From Deltaproteobacteria bacterium (GTDB lineage Bacteria; Myxococcota_A; UBA9042): a DNA stretch of 64,000 nt. The position numbers and the translations under genes are program-made. The notes under the pieces were generated by a model. That model had not been told where the DNA came from and did no database searches. It worked only from the letters and a program-made list of their open reading frames with translations. Positions 34,801 to 42,510 of the stretch are shown here, piece by piece (within the stretch, counting starts at the first letter, position 1; each line of letters begins with the position of its first letter). The stretch is taken from assembly GCA_020632665.1 (NCBI GenBank), contig JACKFC010000025.1, positions 1-64,000 on the forward strand, in the 5' to 3' direction.

Positions 34801-35830
34801 CGCTCGTCGGATATGCGGCGCAATAGGGAGCGCCCTTGCACAGGTTGGCGGCGTCGGCCGGGCTCGGCGACGGACACGCGAGGATCCCTGGCTCGCACGT
34901 ACAGGTCTGCGTGCCGCTGATGCACGCGCCTTTGCCGTCGCAGGCGTCGCCCTCGGTGCAGGGCCGGAGGTCGCTGCACGCAGCGCCTGCGGCGAGCGGG
35001 GCTTTGGTCTGCGGGTCGAGGCATTGTTCGTCGACGCAGAGCGCCGCCGCACCTTGCAGCAAGGTGCAAGGCCCCGGCCCCTCCGCGGTGCACGCGCGGC
35101 TGCCTTTGCACCGCCGGGGGCTCAGCGCCTCGGTGTCGGGCTCCCAGCAAGTGGTGGTCAGCAGCGCCGTCGTGGCCGCCGGCGAGCAATCGCACTGGCC
35201 CAGCCCGTTGCTGCCCGCCGCGGCCGGCACGACGCATTGTGGTCCCGGCACGCCTCCTTCGATCGAAGCGACCTCGCGACAAACCCGGCCTTGCGGGCAG
35301 TCATCGTCGACCTTGCACGCCACGCCGCAGAACGCGCCGGCGTCGCCGTAGTCGACACAGCGGGCCGTGCCGTGGCCGCCTCCCTGGCAGTCGCCGTCCT
35401 TGTTGCACGGGTGGCAGAGCAGGCCTTCGGGGCGGATGCAGAACAACGTCGTGTCGGCGCCACCGTTGCTGCCCTTGCAGACCCAGCCGTCGGGACATCC
35501 GCTGAAGCCGCAATACGCGCTGCAGCGCCGGCCGTCGTGGGTGTCGAGGCAGAGCGGCACGTCGCAATCGGCGGGTGTTTCGCAGGCGCAGCCGATGGCG
35601 CCCGGGCAATTGGCGGGTGTGGCGTCGAGGCCGGCGGCCGCGTCACCCGGATTGCCGTCCGCGCCCACCACGCCGTCGTTCGCACCGGCGACGTCGCCGA
35701 CTGCGCCCGCGCCGTCGGTCGGACCGGGCTTGTCGGCTTCCGGGCCGCAGCTCGCGGACGCCAGCGCGATGGCCAGGGCGAAGGTCCATCGGGCCTTGCG
35801 CGAGGCGGCGCGGCACCGGGTGATGGTCAT
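31820..35830 (-). CDS. Giant Cys-rich lipoprotein with C-terminal RCC1-type repeats
   Basis: The 1336-residue protein has a signal peptide with Cys28 in ASASCGPE, a Gly/Ala/Asp linker (about 35-72), and a Cys-rich region (about 74-960) built from modules of roughly 75-85 residues. Each holds a DADC box, the signature CNGTLYCD or a variant, a P(T/K)xVxxCP strand and a CDDGxxC/CTxGDxC box. The last 370 residues carry RCC1-like blades with recurrent CWG motifs (VACWGQQ, INCWGHN, LRCWGGN, IRCWGDN), suggesting a beta-propeller. It is a probable surface protein with many disulfides. A close architectural twin lies at 48786-54011. Confidence 0.88.
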   Translation of the reverse strand: MTITRCRAASRKARWTFALAIALASASCGPEADKPGPTDGAGAVGDVAGANDGVVGADGNPGDAAAGLDATPANCPGAIGCACETPADCDVPLCLDTHDGRRCSAYCGFSGCPDGWVCKGSNGGADTTLFCIRPEGLLCHPCNKDGDCQGGGHGTARCVDYGDAGAFCGVACKVDDDCPQGRVCREVASIEGGVPGPQCVVPAAAGSNGLGQCDCSPAATTALLTTTCWEPDTEALSPRRCKGSRACTAEGPGPCTLLQGAAALCVDEQCLDPQTKAPLAAGAACSDLRPCTEGDACDGKGACISGTQTCTCEPGILACPSPSPADAANLCKGAPYCAAYPTSDGLLYSCEPNPALTKVCDDSADGACSKNACLSTTGACQKTPIERTVEICDLPAKPGQAQKGCRREVVAADLPNAATTPCDDGLACSKGDGCSEGSCKADTSACKCTADADCIDDGDQCNGLPYCDKSTASWSCKVNPGTVVVCNTSGDGDCVITTCEPSSGACKKGPQPLGTLCDDGVKCTEGDICDGSGACSPGAWTCCKEDADCAGEEDGDACNGTLYCDKAKGACLLNPTTVVSCPTLDDTACRQNLCQAKTGKCALLPVAEGKACDDGSKCTVGETCGNGNCSGGTDVCACSKDADCAGQEDGDPCTGTLYCDPVAGKDGKGACKVNPKSLVHCPTVNDTACLRNLCDSKTGKCAMTPLKVQTACDADGTTCTAGDICDGSGSCIAGTPVCPCQTDADCADKEDGDLCNGVLYCDKSFGEAAAACTVSPPTVVSCPSVNDTDCLRNTCDGKTGTCSMQPAQVGEACEDGEFCTGGDVCDGKGSCQAGKGVCGCKTAEDCKPFDDASVCNGAYLCLSNSCQFDGKALDCNDNNACTTDSCDKAKGCVNTPNSEPCDADGDACTQSDACKNGSCTAGKAKNCDDANPCTTDSCNGATGKCVHTALADASICGLGSHGRCEAGTCYLVGKRVAAGLVGGCAVLNDGAVACWGQQKLLGKGSSVASSRPILVPGISDAVDVGVDSYRAYARRSDGTIWTWGSNSGLSGTGSSASVLATPTQVKGLSGQDEVSVGIGYACARKGAVINCWGHNLDGQVGISAATKTVSVPTSAGYSGDEVATGESTTCAISAASASQRAVHCWGSNVDGLLGGQGGFTHVKKHVGNIPGQAPTLTRLGQQQGCIHASGASEAAVLWCWGRNVTNIFGNGGTSGTIYGLTKFTLPAAISTFDIDSGNGCSVDAVGGQLRCWGGNNSGQLGNGGTSSSLSKPTAVNGVTGVTQISIASFIGTKVCARSGDGAIRCWGDNLFGSLGRGGSITSVSKFPTPGRVLAPL

Positions 35831-35951
35831 GAGGTCCCCTTCGCCGGTCGCGGGACGTCGCGGAATGGCGCTCTTCTCGCTGATGCTGGCGAGTTCGTGC
35901 GTCTGGTGTCAAACTCTGGAAGCGGGGCGCGCTGGTCTCACGGTTCCTCAC

Positions 35952-36011
35952 GGTTCCAGGTGCTTATACTTTATACTTTTCGTAAAGTGTAAAGTATAAG
36001 CACCTGGAACC
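35952..36011. repeat. 60-bp palindromic element, copy C
   Basis: Arms GGTTCCAGGTGCTTATACTT and its complement, 60 bp overall, with three arm differences near the loop. A second GGTTCC box lies exactly 10 bases to the left. The right side continues AATTCCCTCG as in copy A. Confidence 0.94.
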
Positions 36012-36022
36012 AATTCCCTCGG

Positions 36023-36400
36023 CTACGGCATCATCGCGTCGAGACACACCGAGATGCCGAGACACTTGACGCAGAGCGTCTTGCAGCCGGCGCAAGTGAA
36101 CCCACCGGCAACCTGGAAATCCGTGCATTTCGCCGCCGCCGTGCAGACTCCCGTGACCTCGATCGAACCGCAGAGCTCTTGTGTCACCTGGGTCTTGCAC
36201 ACGATGCCCGGCTTGGCAGTGCAAGCGCCCGCAGCGCATGTTCCCGTCGGGCAGAGCGCGCTCGACGTCGTGCAAGCCGCGCCGTCGTCCGGCTTGCTCG
36301 TGCAACCCTTGCCGACCTCACAGACGTCCATCGTGCAAGGATTGCCGTCGTCGCAGGCGCTCTCGATCCAGTGCGCCACACGGTTCCCGCCACACCACAC
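36023..36400 (-). pseudogene. C-terminal fragment of a Cys-rich protein between palindromes C and D
   Basis: The frame gives about 110 residues with CDDGNPCTMDVCEVGKGC, the same style of modules as the giant lipoproteins, ending at a TAG 12 bases from palindrome C. The 5' side is cut at palindrome D, where no start or signal peptide remains. Orientation and closeness to the palindrome mirror the A-B cassette. It is probably a dead remnant. Confidence 0.72.
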
Positions 36401-36401
36401 G

Positions 36402-36461
36402 GTTCCAGGTGCTTATACTTTACACTTTCCGGAAAGTGTAAAGTATAAGCACCTGGAACCA
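36402..36461. repeat. 60-bp palindromic element, copy D (perfect)
   Basis: Two 30-base arms with no mismatch, meeting at TTTCC/GGAAA without a loop. The right end is followed by a 17-base tandem duplication that repeats the CTGGAACCAATTCCGCG end, and a second GGTTCC box lies 19 bases to the left. Confidence 0.96.
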
Positions 36462-36529
36462 ATTCCGCGCTGGAACCAATTCCGCGCGGCTCCTCTCCTC
36501 GCCGGTCGACGCACGCGACGACTTCGGCT

Positions 36530-38011
36530 ATGCAGGCGCCGCTTCCGCGCGGGCGTGATCCGGCGCGCAGGGACCCCGCCGCCGTGACCGAACGCACCTC
36601 GCTCCGCTCCGCCCGCGCCCGCCTGCAGAGCGCGCAGACCTACGCCGAGTGGCTCGACGCCGCCCATGCCGTCGACCACCTCACCGGCGCCGAGGCGTGG
36701 CGTGCCGACGACGACTCGGGTGCCTACCACGCCGACTTGCTGCGGCAGCAGCGCGACGCCATGCGGCAGCAGCGCGAGCGGGGCAGGGCGCAGGAGCTGG
36801 CGCGGCTGCTGACCCACAGCCTCTATCGCAACCTCGCAGACATCCAATCGCCCGAGCTCTACGAGACGGCCCTGGTCGGCACCAAGCACCTGGTCAGCGC
36901 CTACCTCGACGAGTGCGAGGCGTCGCTGCTCTGGCTCGCGCAGAGCGACGCCTTCGAGCCGGGCGAGCAGCTGCGGCGCTTCGAGCAGGCCGAGCGGGTC
37001 TTCGGCCGCTCGGCGCTGATGCTCTCGGGCGGCGCGACCTTCGGCTTCTACCACTTCGGCGTGGTCAAGGGCCTGCTCGAGCACGACGCGCTGCCGGACG
37101 TCATCTGCGGTTCGAGCGCCGGGGCAATGATCGCCGCCGGCGTCTGCGCCCGCCGCGACGACGAGTTGCACGACCTCTTCGCCAACCCGGCGCAGATCCG
37201 CCTCGACGGCCTGCACCCCGCCGGGCTGCGGCGCTTCGCCAGCACCGGCGCCTGGATGCAGGGCGAGCAGCTGCGCGAGGTGCTCGAGCACAATATCGGC
37301 CCGGCGAGCTTCCAGGAGGCCTTCGTCCACAGCGGCCGCACGCTCTGCATCTCGGTCTCGCCGACGCGGGTCCGGCAGAAGCCGCGCCTGCTCAGCCGCC
37401 TCGCCTCACCGGACGTGCTGATCGCCAGCGCGGCGCTGGCTTCGAGCGCGCTGCCGGGCCTGTTCCCGCCGGTGGTGTTGGAGATGCGCGCCGACGACGG
37501 CGGGGTCGAGCCCTATATCGCCACCGAGACCTGGATCGACGGCTCGATCCACGGCGACCTGCCGAAGATGCGGCTGGCGCGGCTGCACAATATCAACCAC
37601 TTCATCGTCAGCCAGACCAACCCGCACGTGCTGCCGGTGGCGCACCTGCGCGCCGGCGACCGCGGCGCCCGACCCGCCCTGACCGGTCTCGCCAGCACGG
37701 TCGCGCGCAACCAGGGCGCGACGGCGGCGGACTTCGTGCGGCGGCTCAGCGGCAGCGGCGTGGTCGGCCGCGTCTCGACCCAGCTGCACAACGTGGCGAG
37801 CCAGGATTATGCCGGCGATATCGAGATCGTGCCGCGCTTCAACCCCTGGATGTACCGCAAGATCGTCAGCAACCCGACGCTGGACGACCTGCGCTTCTTC
37901 ATCCTCGAGGGGCAGCGCGCGGTGTGGCCGAAGCTGGCGATGATCCGTGAGCACACCCGGATCAGCCGCGCCTTCGACCGCTGCCTCGCGCTGCTGCGGG
38001 CCCAAGCCTGA
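36530..38011 (+). CDS. Patatin-like phospholipase with N-terminal DUF3336-type domain
   Basis: The 493-residue protein has an N-terminal helical region (residues 25-155, resembling DUF3336 of the SDP1/TGL lipase group), then a patatin domain. The oxyanion loop is LSGGATFG (about 165-172), the nucleophile is Ser196 in GSSAG, and the catalytic Asp is D337 in WIDGSIHGDLP. Predicted activity is hydrolysis of triacylglycerol or phospholipid acyl chains. A GTG at 36584 is an alternative start that avoids the low-complexity N-terminus. No signal peptide. Confidence 0.88.
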   Translation: MQAPLPRGRDPARRDPAAVTERTSLRSARARLQSAQTYAEWLDAAHAVDHLTGAEAWRADDDSGAYHADLLRQQRDAMRQQRERGRAQELARLLTHSLYRNLADIQSPELYETALVGTKHLVSAYLDECEASLLWLAQSDAFEPGEQLRRFEQAERVFGRSALMLSGGATFGFYHFGVVKGLLEHDALPDVICGSSAGAMIAAGVCARRDDELHDLFANPAQIRLDGLHPAGLRRFASTGAWMQGEQLREVLEHNIGPASFQEAFVHSGRTLCISVSPTRVRQKPRLLSRLASPDVLIASAALASSALPGLFPPVVLEMRADDGGVEPYIATETWIDGSIHGDLPKMRLARLHNINHFIVSQTNPHVLPVAHLRAGDRGARPALTGLASTVARNQGATAADFVRRLSGSGVVGRVSTQLHNVASQDYAGDIEIVPRFNPWMYRKIVSNPTLDDLRFFILEGQRAVWPKLAMIREHTRISRAFDRCLALLRAQA

Positions 38012-38072
38012 GCGCACTTGCCAGCACGGGGCGCGCGGTCGAGACTCCTAGGCCCCGAACCTCGGGAGCCTC

Positions 38073-38927
38073 ATGGATCCGGTCCTCCTCGCCGTCTACG
38101 TCGCCATCCTGCTCTGGTCCGCGTCCTGGGGCTCGTTCCTCAACGTCGTGATCTACCGGGTGCCGGCTGGGCTCTCCGTCGTCTCGCCGGCCTCGCGCTG
38201 CCCGCATTGCGAGACGCCGATCGCCTGGTGGCAGAACGTCCCGGTGCTCGGCTGGGCCTTCATCGGCGGCCGCTGCTGGACCTGCAAGGCGCCGGTCTCG
38301 ATGCGCTACCCAGCGGTCGAGGCGACCGTCGCCGCGCTCGGCCTCGCCGTGGCGCTGCCGTGGGTCTCGGCCTGGGCCGCGGGCGAAGTGGAGCCGGGGT
38401 TGGCCGCCGGCGGCATCGTCGCCGAGCAAGCCTTCGTCTTCGCGTTGGTCGCCATCGCGATGATCGACGCCGACACGTTCTTGATTCCGGACAGCTTGAG
38501 CCTGCCGATGCCGATCCTCGGGGTCGGGTTGGCGGTGCTGCTCGGCGAGGCGCGCGACCTCAGCTGGCAGCAGGCGGCGATCGGCGCGGCGGCCGGCGGC
38601 TTCGGCACGTTGGCAGTGCAATGGGGCTACAGCGCCATGACCGGACGCGAGGGCTTGGGCACCGGCGACGTCAAGCTCCTCGCCGGCCTGGGCGCCTGGC
38701 TCGGCCCCGCTGCGCTGCCTCCTTTGTTGCTCGCGGCCAGCCTGCAGGGCCTGCTCTTCGCGGCGGGCCAGGCGCTCCTGGGCGAGAAGCTGGCGGAAGA
38801 GCGGGGCCTGGCGAGTATGCGCCACGTCGCGCTGCCCTTCGGCCCGTTCTTGGCCTTGGCGGGCATCGAGTGGCTGCTGGTGGGACGGCGGCTGGCCCCG
38901 GCGCTCGCCGGCCTGCTCGGAGGCTAG
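38073..38927 (+). CDS. pilD: Prepilin peptidase / N-methyltransferase
   Basis: The 284-residue polytopic membrane aspartic protease cleaves type IV prepilin or type II pseudopilin leaders. The cytoplasmic zinc-binding methylase part has Cys43, Cys46, Cys68 and Cys71. The two catalytic aspartates are Asp131/133 in MIDADTFLIPD and Asp198 in GLGTGDVKLL. The length is normal. It is followed after one base by the histidine kinase gene. No pilin or pil operon is in the window. Confidence 0.94.
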   Translation: MDPVLLAVYVAILLWSASWGSFLNVVIYRVPAGLSVVSPASRCPHCETPIAWWQNVPVLGWAFIGGRCWTCKAPVSMRYPAVEATVAALGLAVALPWVSAWAAGEVEPGLAAGGIVAEQAFVFALVAIAMIDADTFLIPDSLSLPMPILGVGLAVLLGEARDLSWQQAAIGAAAGGFGTLAVQWGYSAMTGREGLGTGDVKLLAGLGAWLGPAALPPLLLAASLQGLLFAAGQALLGEKLAEERGLASMRHVALPFGPFLALAGIEWLLVGRRLAPALAGLLGG

Positions 38928-38928
38928 G

Positions 38929-40131
38929 GTGCGGCTGCGCGGCCGGGTGCTGCTGCTGCTGACCCTGGTGGTCACGGCGCCGACGGCGCTGCTGCTCTGG
39001 CTCGCCGGTGGGCTGCTGCACGACTCGGTCGCGGCCGCGCTCGAATCCGGTGACGCCGACGCGATCGCGGTCGGGCTGCAGGCGAGCGAGCGCCTGCTCT
39101 GGCTCGGCGGTGGGGCCGTTGCGGCGGTGGCGATCGGCGTCGGGCTGTTGCTGGCGCGGCGGCAGTGGCTCGGGCCGATCGAGCGGATCGCCCGAGAATT
39201 GGGGCCTGGAGCGGCGAACGAGGCGGAGGCCGACGAGCTGGCGCTGCTGGCCCGGCGGGTGGCGGAGCTGCAGGCGGCGACCCGCCGGGCGGCGCACGAG
39301 CGGGAGAGCCACCTCGACGCGGTGCGGGTCGCGCTCGACCGCGCCGAGGCGCAGCTGGTGGCGGCGCAGCGCTTCGGCTTGACCGGGCGGCTGGCGCTCG
39401 GCGCGGCGCACGAGATCGGCGGGCCGATGTCGATCGCGATCGCGGCGGTCGACGCCTCGCGGGCCGGTGCGCCGCCGGCCGAGATGATCGAGGCGATCGA
39501 CGAGGCGCTGACCCGGGTCGACGCCATCCTGCGCGAGCTCTCGACCTTCGGCCGCCCGGCGGACGCCCGGCGCGAGCCGATCGACCTGCGCGATCTGGTC
39601 GACGGCGCGCTGCAGCTCGCCCGGCTGCACCCGAAAGTGCGCGCCGTCTCTGCCCTGCAGCGGCAAGAGATCGGCCCTTCGCCGGTGGTCGACGCCGTCC
39701 GTCGCCACCTCGAGCAGGTCTTGCTGAACCTGATCGTCAACGCAGCGGACGCGACGCGGCGCAGCGGTCGGGTCGAGGTCGGCGTGCGCTTCTCCGGCAT
39801 GAAGGCGCTGATCACGGTCGACGACGACGGCCCCGGCGTGCCCGAGCACCTGCACGACCGCATCTTCGAGCCCTTCTTCACCAGCAAGAGCGAGCAGGAA
39901 GGCACGGGCCTGGGCCTGGCGATTTCGCGGCGGTTGTTGGCTGCGGACGGTGCCACGTTGACGGTCGAGCGCGGCCCGCTCGGCGGGGCCCGCTTCGTCG
40001 TCAGCTTCCCGGTGGCGCGGGAGCCCGATCGCGCGCTGCGCGAGGCGCAGGAGCCCGAGCCATTCGGCGGCGCGGGAGATGCCTCCGAGGCGGTCGAAGG
40101 CGACGAACGTGCAAGCGTATCGGATCGTTGA
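38929..40131 (+). CDS. Membrane sensor histidine kinase
   Basis: The 400-residue kinase starts at a GTG right after the pilD stop. Two TM helices (about residues 8-28 and 57-76) enclose a very short periplasmic loop, then a HAMP-like stretch. The dimerisation helix carries His161 in GAAHEIGGPM, an HExxxP variant of the usual HEINNPL. The ATPase domain shows NLIVNAADA (N box), DDDGPGVP (G1) and GTGLGLAI (G2). The tail after residue 365 is acidic. No cognate regulator is adjacent, so the input is unknown. Confidence 0.9.
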   Translation: MRLRGRVLLLLTLVVTAPTALLLWLAGGLLHDSVAAALESGDADAIAVGLQASERLLWLGGGAVAAVAIGVGLLLARRQWLGPIERIARELGPGAANEAEADELALLARRVAELQAATRRAAHERESHLDAVRVALDRAEAQLVAAQRFGLTGRLALGAAHEIGGPMSIAIAAVDASRAGAPPAEMIEAIDEALTRVDAILRELSTFGRPADARREPIDLRDLVDGALQLARLHPKVRAVSALQRQEIGPSPVVDAVRRHLEQVLLNLIVNAADATRRSGRVEVGVRFSGMKALITVDDDGPGVPEHLHDRIFEPFFTSKSEQEGTGLGLAISRRLLAADGATLTVERGPLGGARFVVSFPVAREPDRALREAQEPEPFGGAGDASEAVEGDERASVSDR

Positions 40132-40214
40132 CCGGGCCCATCCCCTCTGCTACAAGCGCCGCCCGCTCCGGACCCTCGGGTCCGCGAGTGGTGCCAGATC
40201 ACGCAGGAGTCGGG

Positions 40215-40640
40215 ATGTTCGAAGCGATCGGGGGGATGACCGGGCTCGGGGGCGCGCTGCTGCGTGTCGTCGCGCAGGCTGATCCTGCGGCGCCGGGCGC
40301 GGCTGCTGCGGTGGCGGCCGAGGGCGGCAAGAAGGCCCCCGGGATGGGCGTGCTCTTCGAGCAGCTCCTGATCTTCGGCGGTATCTTCCTCGTCTTCTGG
40401 TTCCTCGTGCTGCGGCCGCAGTCCAAGCGGCAGAAGGAGCACACCGCCTTCATCTCCACCCTCAAGGTGGGGACCCGGGTGGTGACCGCGAGCGGGATTT
40501 TCGGACGAATCGCCGCGATCGACGAGAAGACCGTCGATCTCGAGGTGGCGCCGAAGACCGTGATCAAGGTGCTCCGCAGCCAAGTCGCCGGCCTCGAGGG
40601 CCGGGCCGCCGAGGCGGTCGAGAACGCGACCGCCCGCTAG
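40215..40640 (+). CDS. yajC: Sec translocon accessory subunit YajC
   Basis: The 141-residue protein begins after a GGAG site. It has one TM helix (about residues 48-66) ending in LRPQSKRQKEH, the YajC hallmark, then the small cytoplasmic domain VGTRVVTASGIFGRIAAID. A Gly/Ala-rich N-terminal extension of about 45 residues is longer than in E. coli. YajC associates with SecDF; gene order yajC-secD-secF confirms identity. Confidence 0.95.
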   Translation: MFEAIGGMTGLGGALLRVVAQADPAAPGAAAAVAAEGGKKAPGMGVLFEQLLIFGGIFLVFWFLVLRPQSKRQKEHTAFISTLKVGTRVVTASGIFGRIAAIDEKTVDLEVAPKTVIKVLRSQVAGLEGRAAEAVENATAR

Positions 40641-40665
40641 GGCCGTCGTCCGAGGTGATTTCGAG

Positions 40666-42471
40666 ATGGACAGCAAGCGCAACTGGAAGGTCCTCGGGAC
40701 CTCGCTGTTGATGGTCCTGGCGGTGCTGCAGATCCTGCCGAGCCTGGTGGAGATGCCGTCGTTCTACACGTCGATCTTCAGCAACCAGCTCAACCTCGGC
40801 CTGGACCTGAAGGGCGGCCTCGAGCTGAAGTACACGGTCGACTACAAGCGCGCGATCGCCGACAACACCAACAAGCTCCGCGACGCCCTGCGCGAGCGCT
40901 TGGTCGACGCGGCGGCGAAGAAGGCTGGCAAGGACGGCGCGACGCTGACCAACGCCGAGCGCGACGAGATCGGCAAGCGCTTCACCATCACCAAGACCGG
41001 CGTCGGCAGCATCGACGTGGCCTTCGCCCAGGCCGACGAGGCCGGCCTGCTCGACAAGGACATGGTCGAAACCATCGACCAGCGCTTCGAGCTCCGAAAC
41101 AGCGACGGCAAGGCCAACCTCTTCCTTCCGGACAAGGCGATCACCGAGCTGAAGAACGAGATCGTCGCGCAGACGCTGCAGGTCGTCCGCAAGCGCGTCG
41201 ACGCCTTCGGTCTGGTCGAGCCGGACGTCCGCAAGAGCGGCGACGCCGACATCGACGTCCAGCTTCCCGGCCTCTCCGAGCGCCAGATGGCCGTCGTCCG
41301 CGAGAAGATCGGCCAGGCCGCGCAGCTCACCTTCCGCATGGTCGTGCCGGAGGCCAAGGTCTTCGACAACCAGCAGTCGGCGGTGGAGAGCTTCAAGGCC
41401 GCCAACGCCGAGAAGGCCAAGACCCTGCAGTGGAGCCAGGACGGCCGTGGCGCCTTCCTCCGCAGCGAGAAGAAGAGCGAGCTGCTCGCCTTCATCAAGA
41501 CCGTCTCGGTGCCGGACAACGTGATGCTCGGCTACGAGCTCGTCGAGGAGAAGGATCCGACCAGCGGTGAAGTTCGCGACACCTACTGGCGTACCTACGA
41601 CCTGCAGGCCGTCGCCCCGCTGACCGGTGACAACCTCACCCGCGCCGCGGTCGGCTACGGCGAGAAGGGCGAGCCCGTCGTCAACCTCGAGTTCGACAGC
41701 CGCGGCGCCCGCATCTTCGGCGACCTGACCGAGAAGAACGTCGGCAACCTGATGGCCATCATGCTCGACGGCGACGTCTCCTCGGCGCCGCGGATCAACG
41801 AGCGCATCGGTGGCGGCCGCGCCCAGATCACCCTCGGCGGCGCCCGCTCGGTCGCGCAGCAGATGGAAGAGGCCCGTGCCCTGGTCACCGTGCTGAACAA
41901 CGGCGCCTACAAGGCTCCGGTCATCAAGGTCCACGACGTCGAGGTCGGCCCGAGCCTGGGTCGCGACGCGGTGCGCTCGGGCATGATCAGCATCGTGCTC
42001 GGCTTCATCCTCGCCGCGCTCTTCATGCTCTGGTACTACCGGCAGGGCGGCGTCATCGCGAATATCGCGTTGTTCTGCAACCTGATCTTGGTGACGGCGT
42101 GCCTGGTGGCCTTCAACGCCGCGCTGACGCTGCCCGGCATGGCCGGCATCGTGCTCACGGTCGGCATGGCGCTCGACGCCAACGTGCTGATCTTTGAGCG
42201 CGTGCGGGAAGAGCTGCGCAACGGCCGCTCGGTGCGCAACGCGCTCGACCTGGGCTACGGCAAGGCCTTCTGGACCATCTTCGACGCCCAGATCACCACG
42301 GCGATCGCCGGCTTCGTGCTGATGCAATACGCCACTGGCCCGATCTACGGCTTCGCGGTGACCATGCTGATCGGCATCGGCTGCTCGATGTTCACGAGCA
42401 TCTTCGTCACCCGGCTGATCTACAACTACCTGCTCGACAGCGGGAAGATCGGCGCGGAGCTGTCGCTCTAG
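40666..42471 (+). CDS. secD: Protein translocase subunit SecD
   Basis: The 601-residue inner-membrane subunit uses proton motive force to pull secreted proteins across. It has TM1 near residues 8-25, then the large periplasmic domain beginning NLGLDLKGGLELKYTVD (with the D1 motif GLDLKGG). Later come LPGLSERQMAVVREKIG and the pore-facing TM4 motif GMALDANVLIFERVREEL. Length is normal for SecD. It precedes secF and overlaps no other gene. Confidence 0.96.
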   Translation: MDSKRNWKVLGTSLLMVLAVLQILPSLVEMPSFYTSIFSNQLNLGLDLKGGLELKYTVDYKRAIADNTNKLRDALRERLVDAAAKKAGKDGATLTNAERDEIGKRFTITKTGVGSIDVAFAQADEAGLLDKDMVETIDQRFELRNSDGKANLFLPDKAITELKNEIVAQTLQVVRKRVDAFGLVEPDVRKSGDADIDVQLPGLSERQMAVVREKIGQAAQLTFRMVVPEAKVFDNQQSAVESFKAANAEKAKTLQWSQDGRGAFLRSEKKSELLAFIKTVSVPDNVMLGYELVEEKDPTSGEVRDTYWRTYDLQAVAPLTGDNLTRAAVGYGEKGEPVVNLEFDSRGARIFGDLTEKNVGNLMAIMLDGDVSSAPRINERIGGGRAQITLGGARSVAQQMEEARALVTVLNNGAYKAPVIKVHDVEVGPSLGRDAVRSGMISIVLGFILAALFMLWYYRQGGVIANIALFCNLILVTACLVAFNAALTLPGMAGIVLTVGMALDANVLIFERVREELRNGRSVRNALDLGYGKAFWTIFDAQITTAIAGFVLMQYATGPIYGFAVTMLIGIGCSMFTSIFVTRLIYNYLLDSGKIGAELSL

Positions 42472-42510
42472 ACGAGCGCCCGTCGGCCAGACGCACGCAG
42501 GAGAATGAAC

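Noticed and set aside
29127..36461. Palindromes as integron attC sites
   Set aside because: They are near-perfect palindromes without the GTTRRRY-type core and there is no integrase or array structure in the window; the cassette-like layout alone is not enough.
29139..36461. Short frames reading through the palindromes (GSRCLYFTL-type peptides)
   Set aside because: They appear on both strands of each element simply because the repeat is open in several phases; not independent genes.
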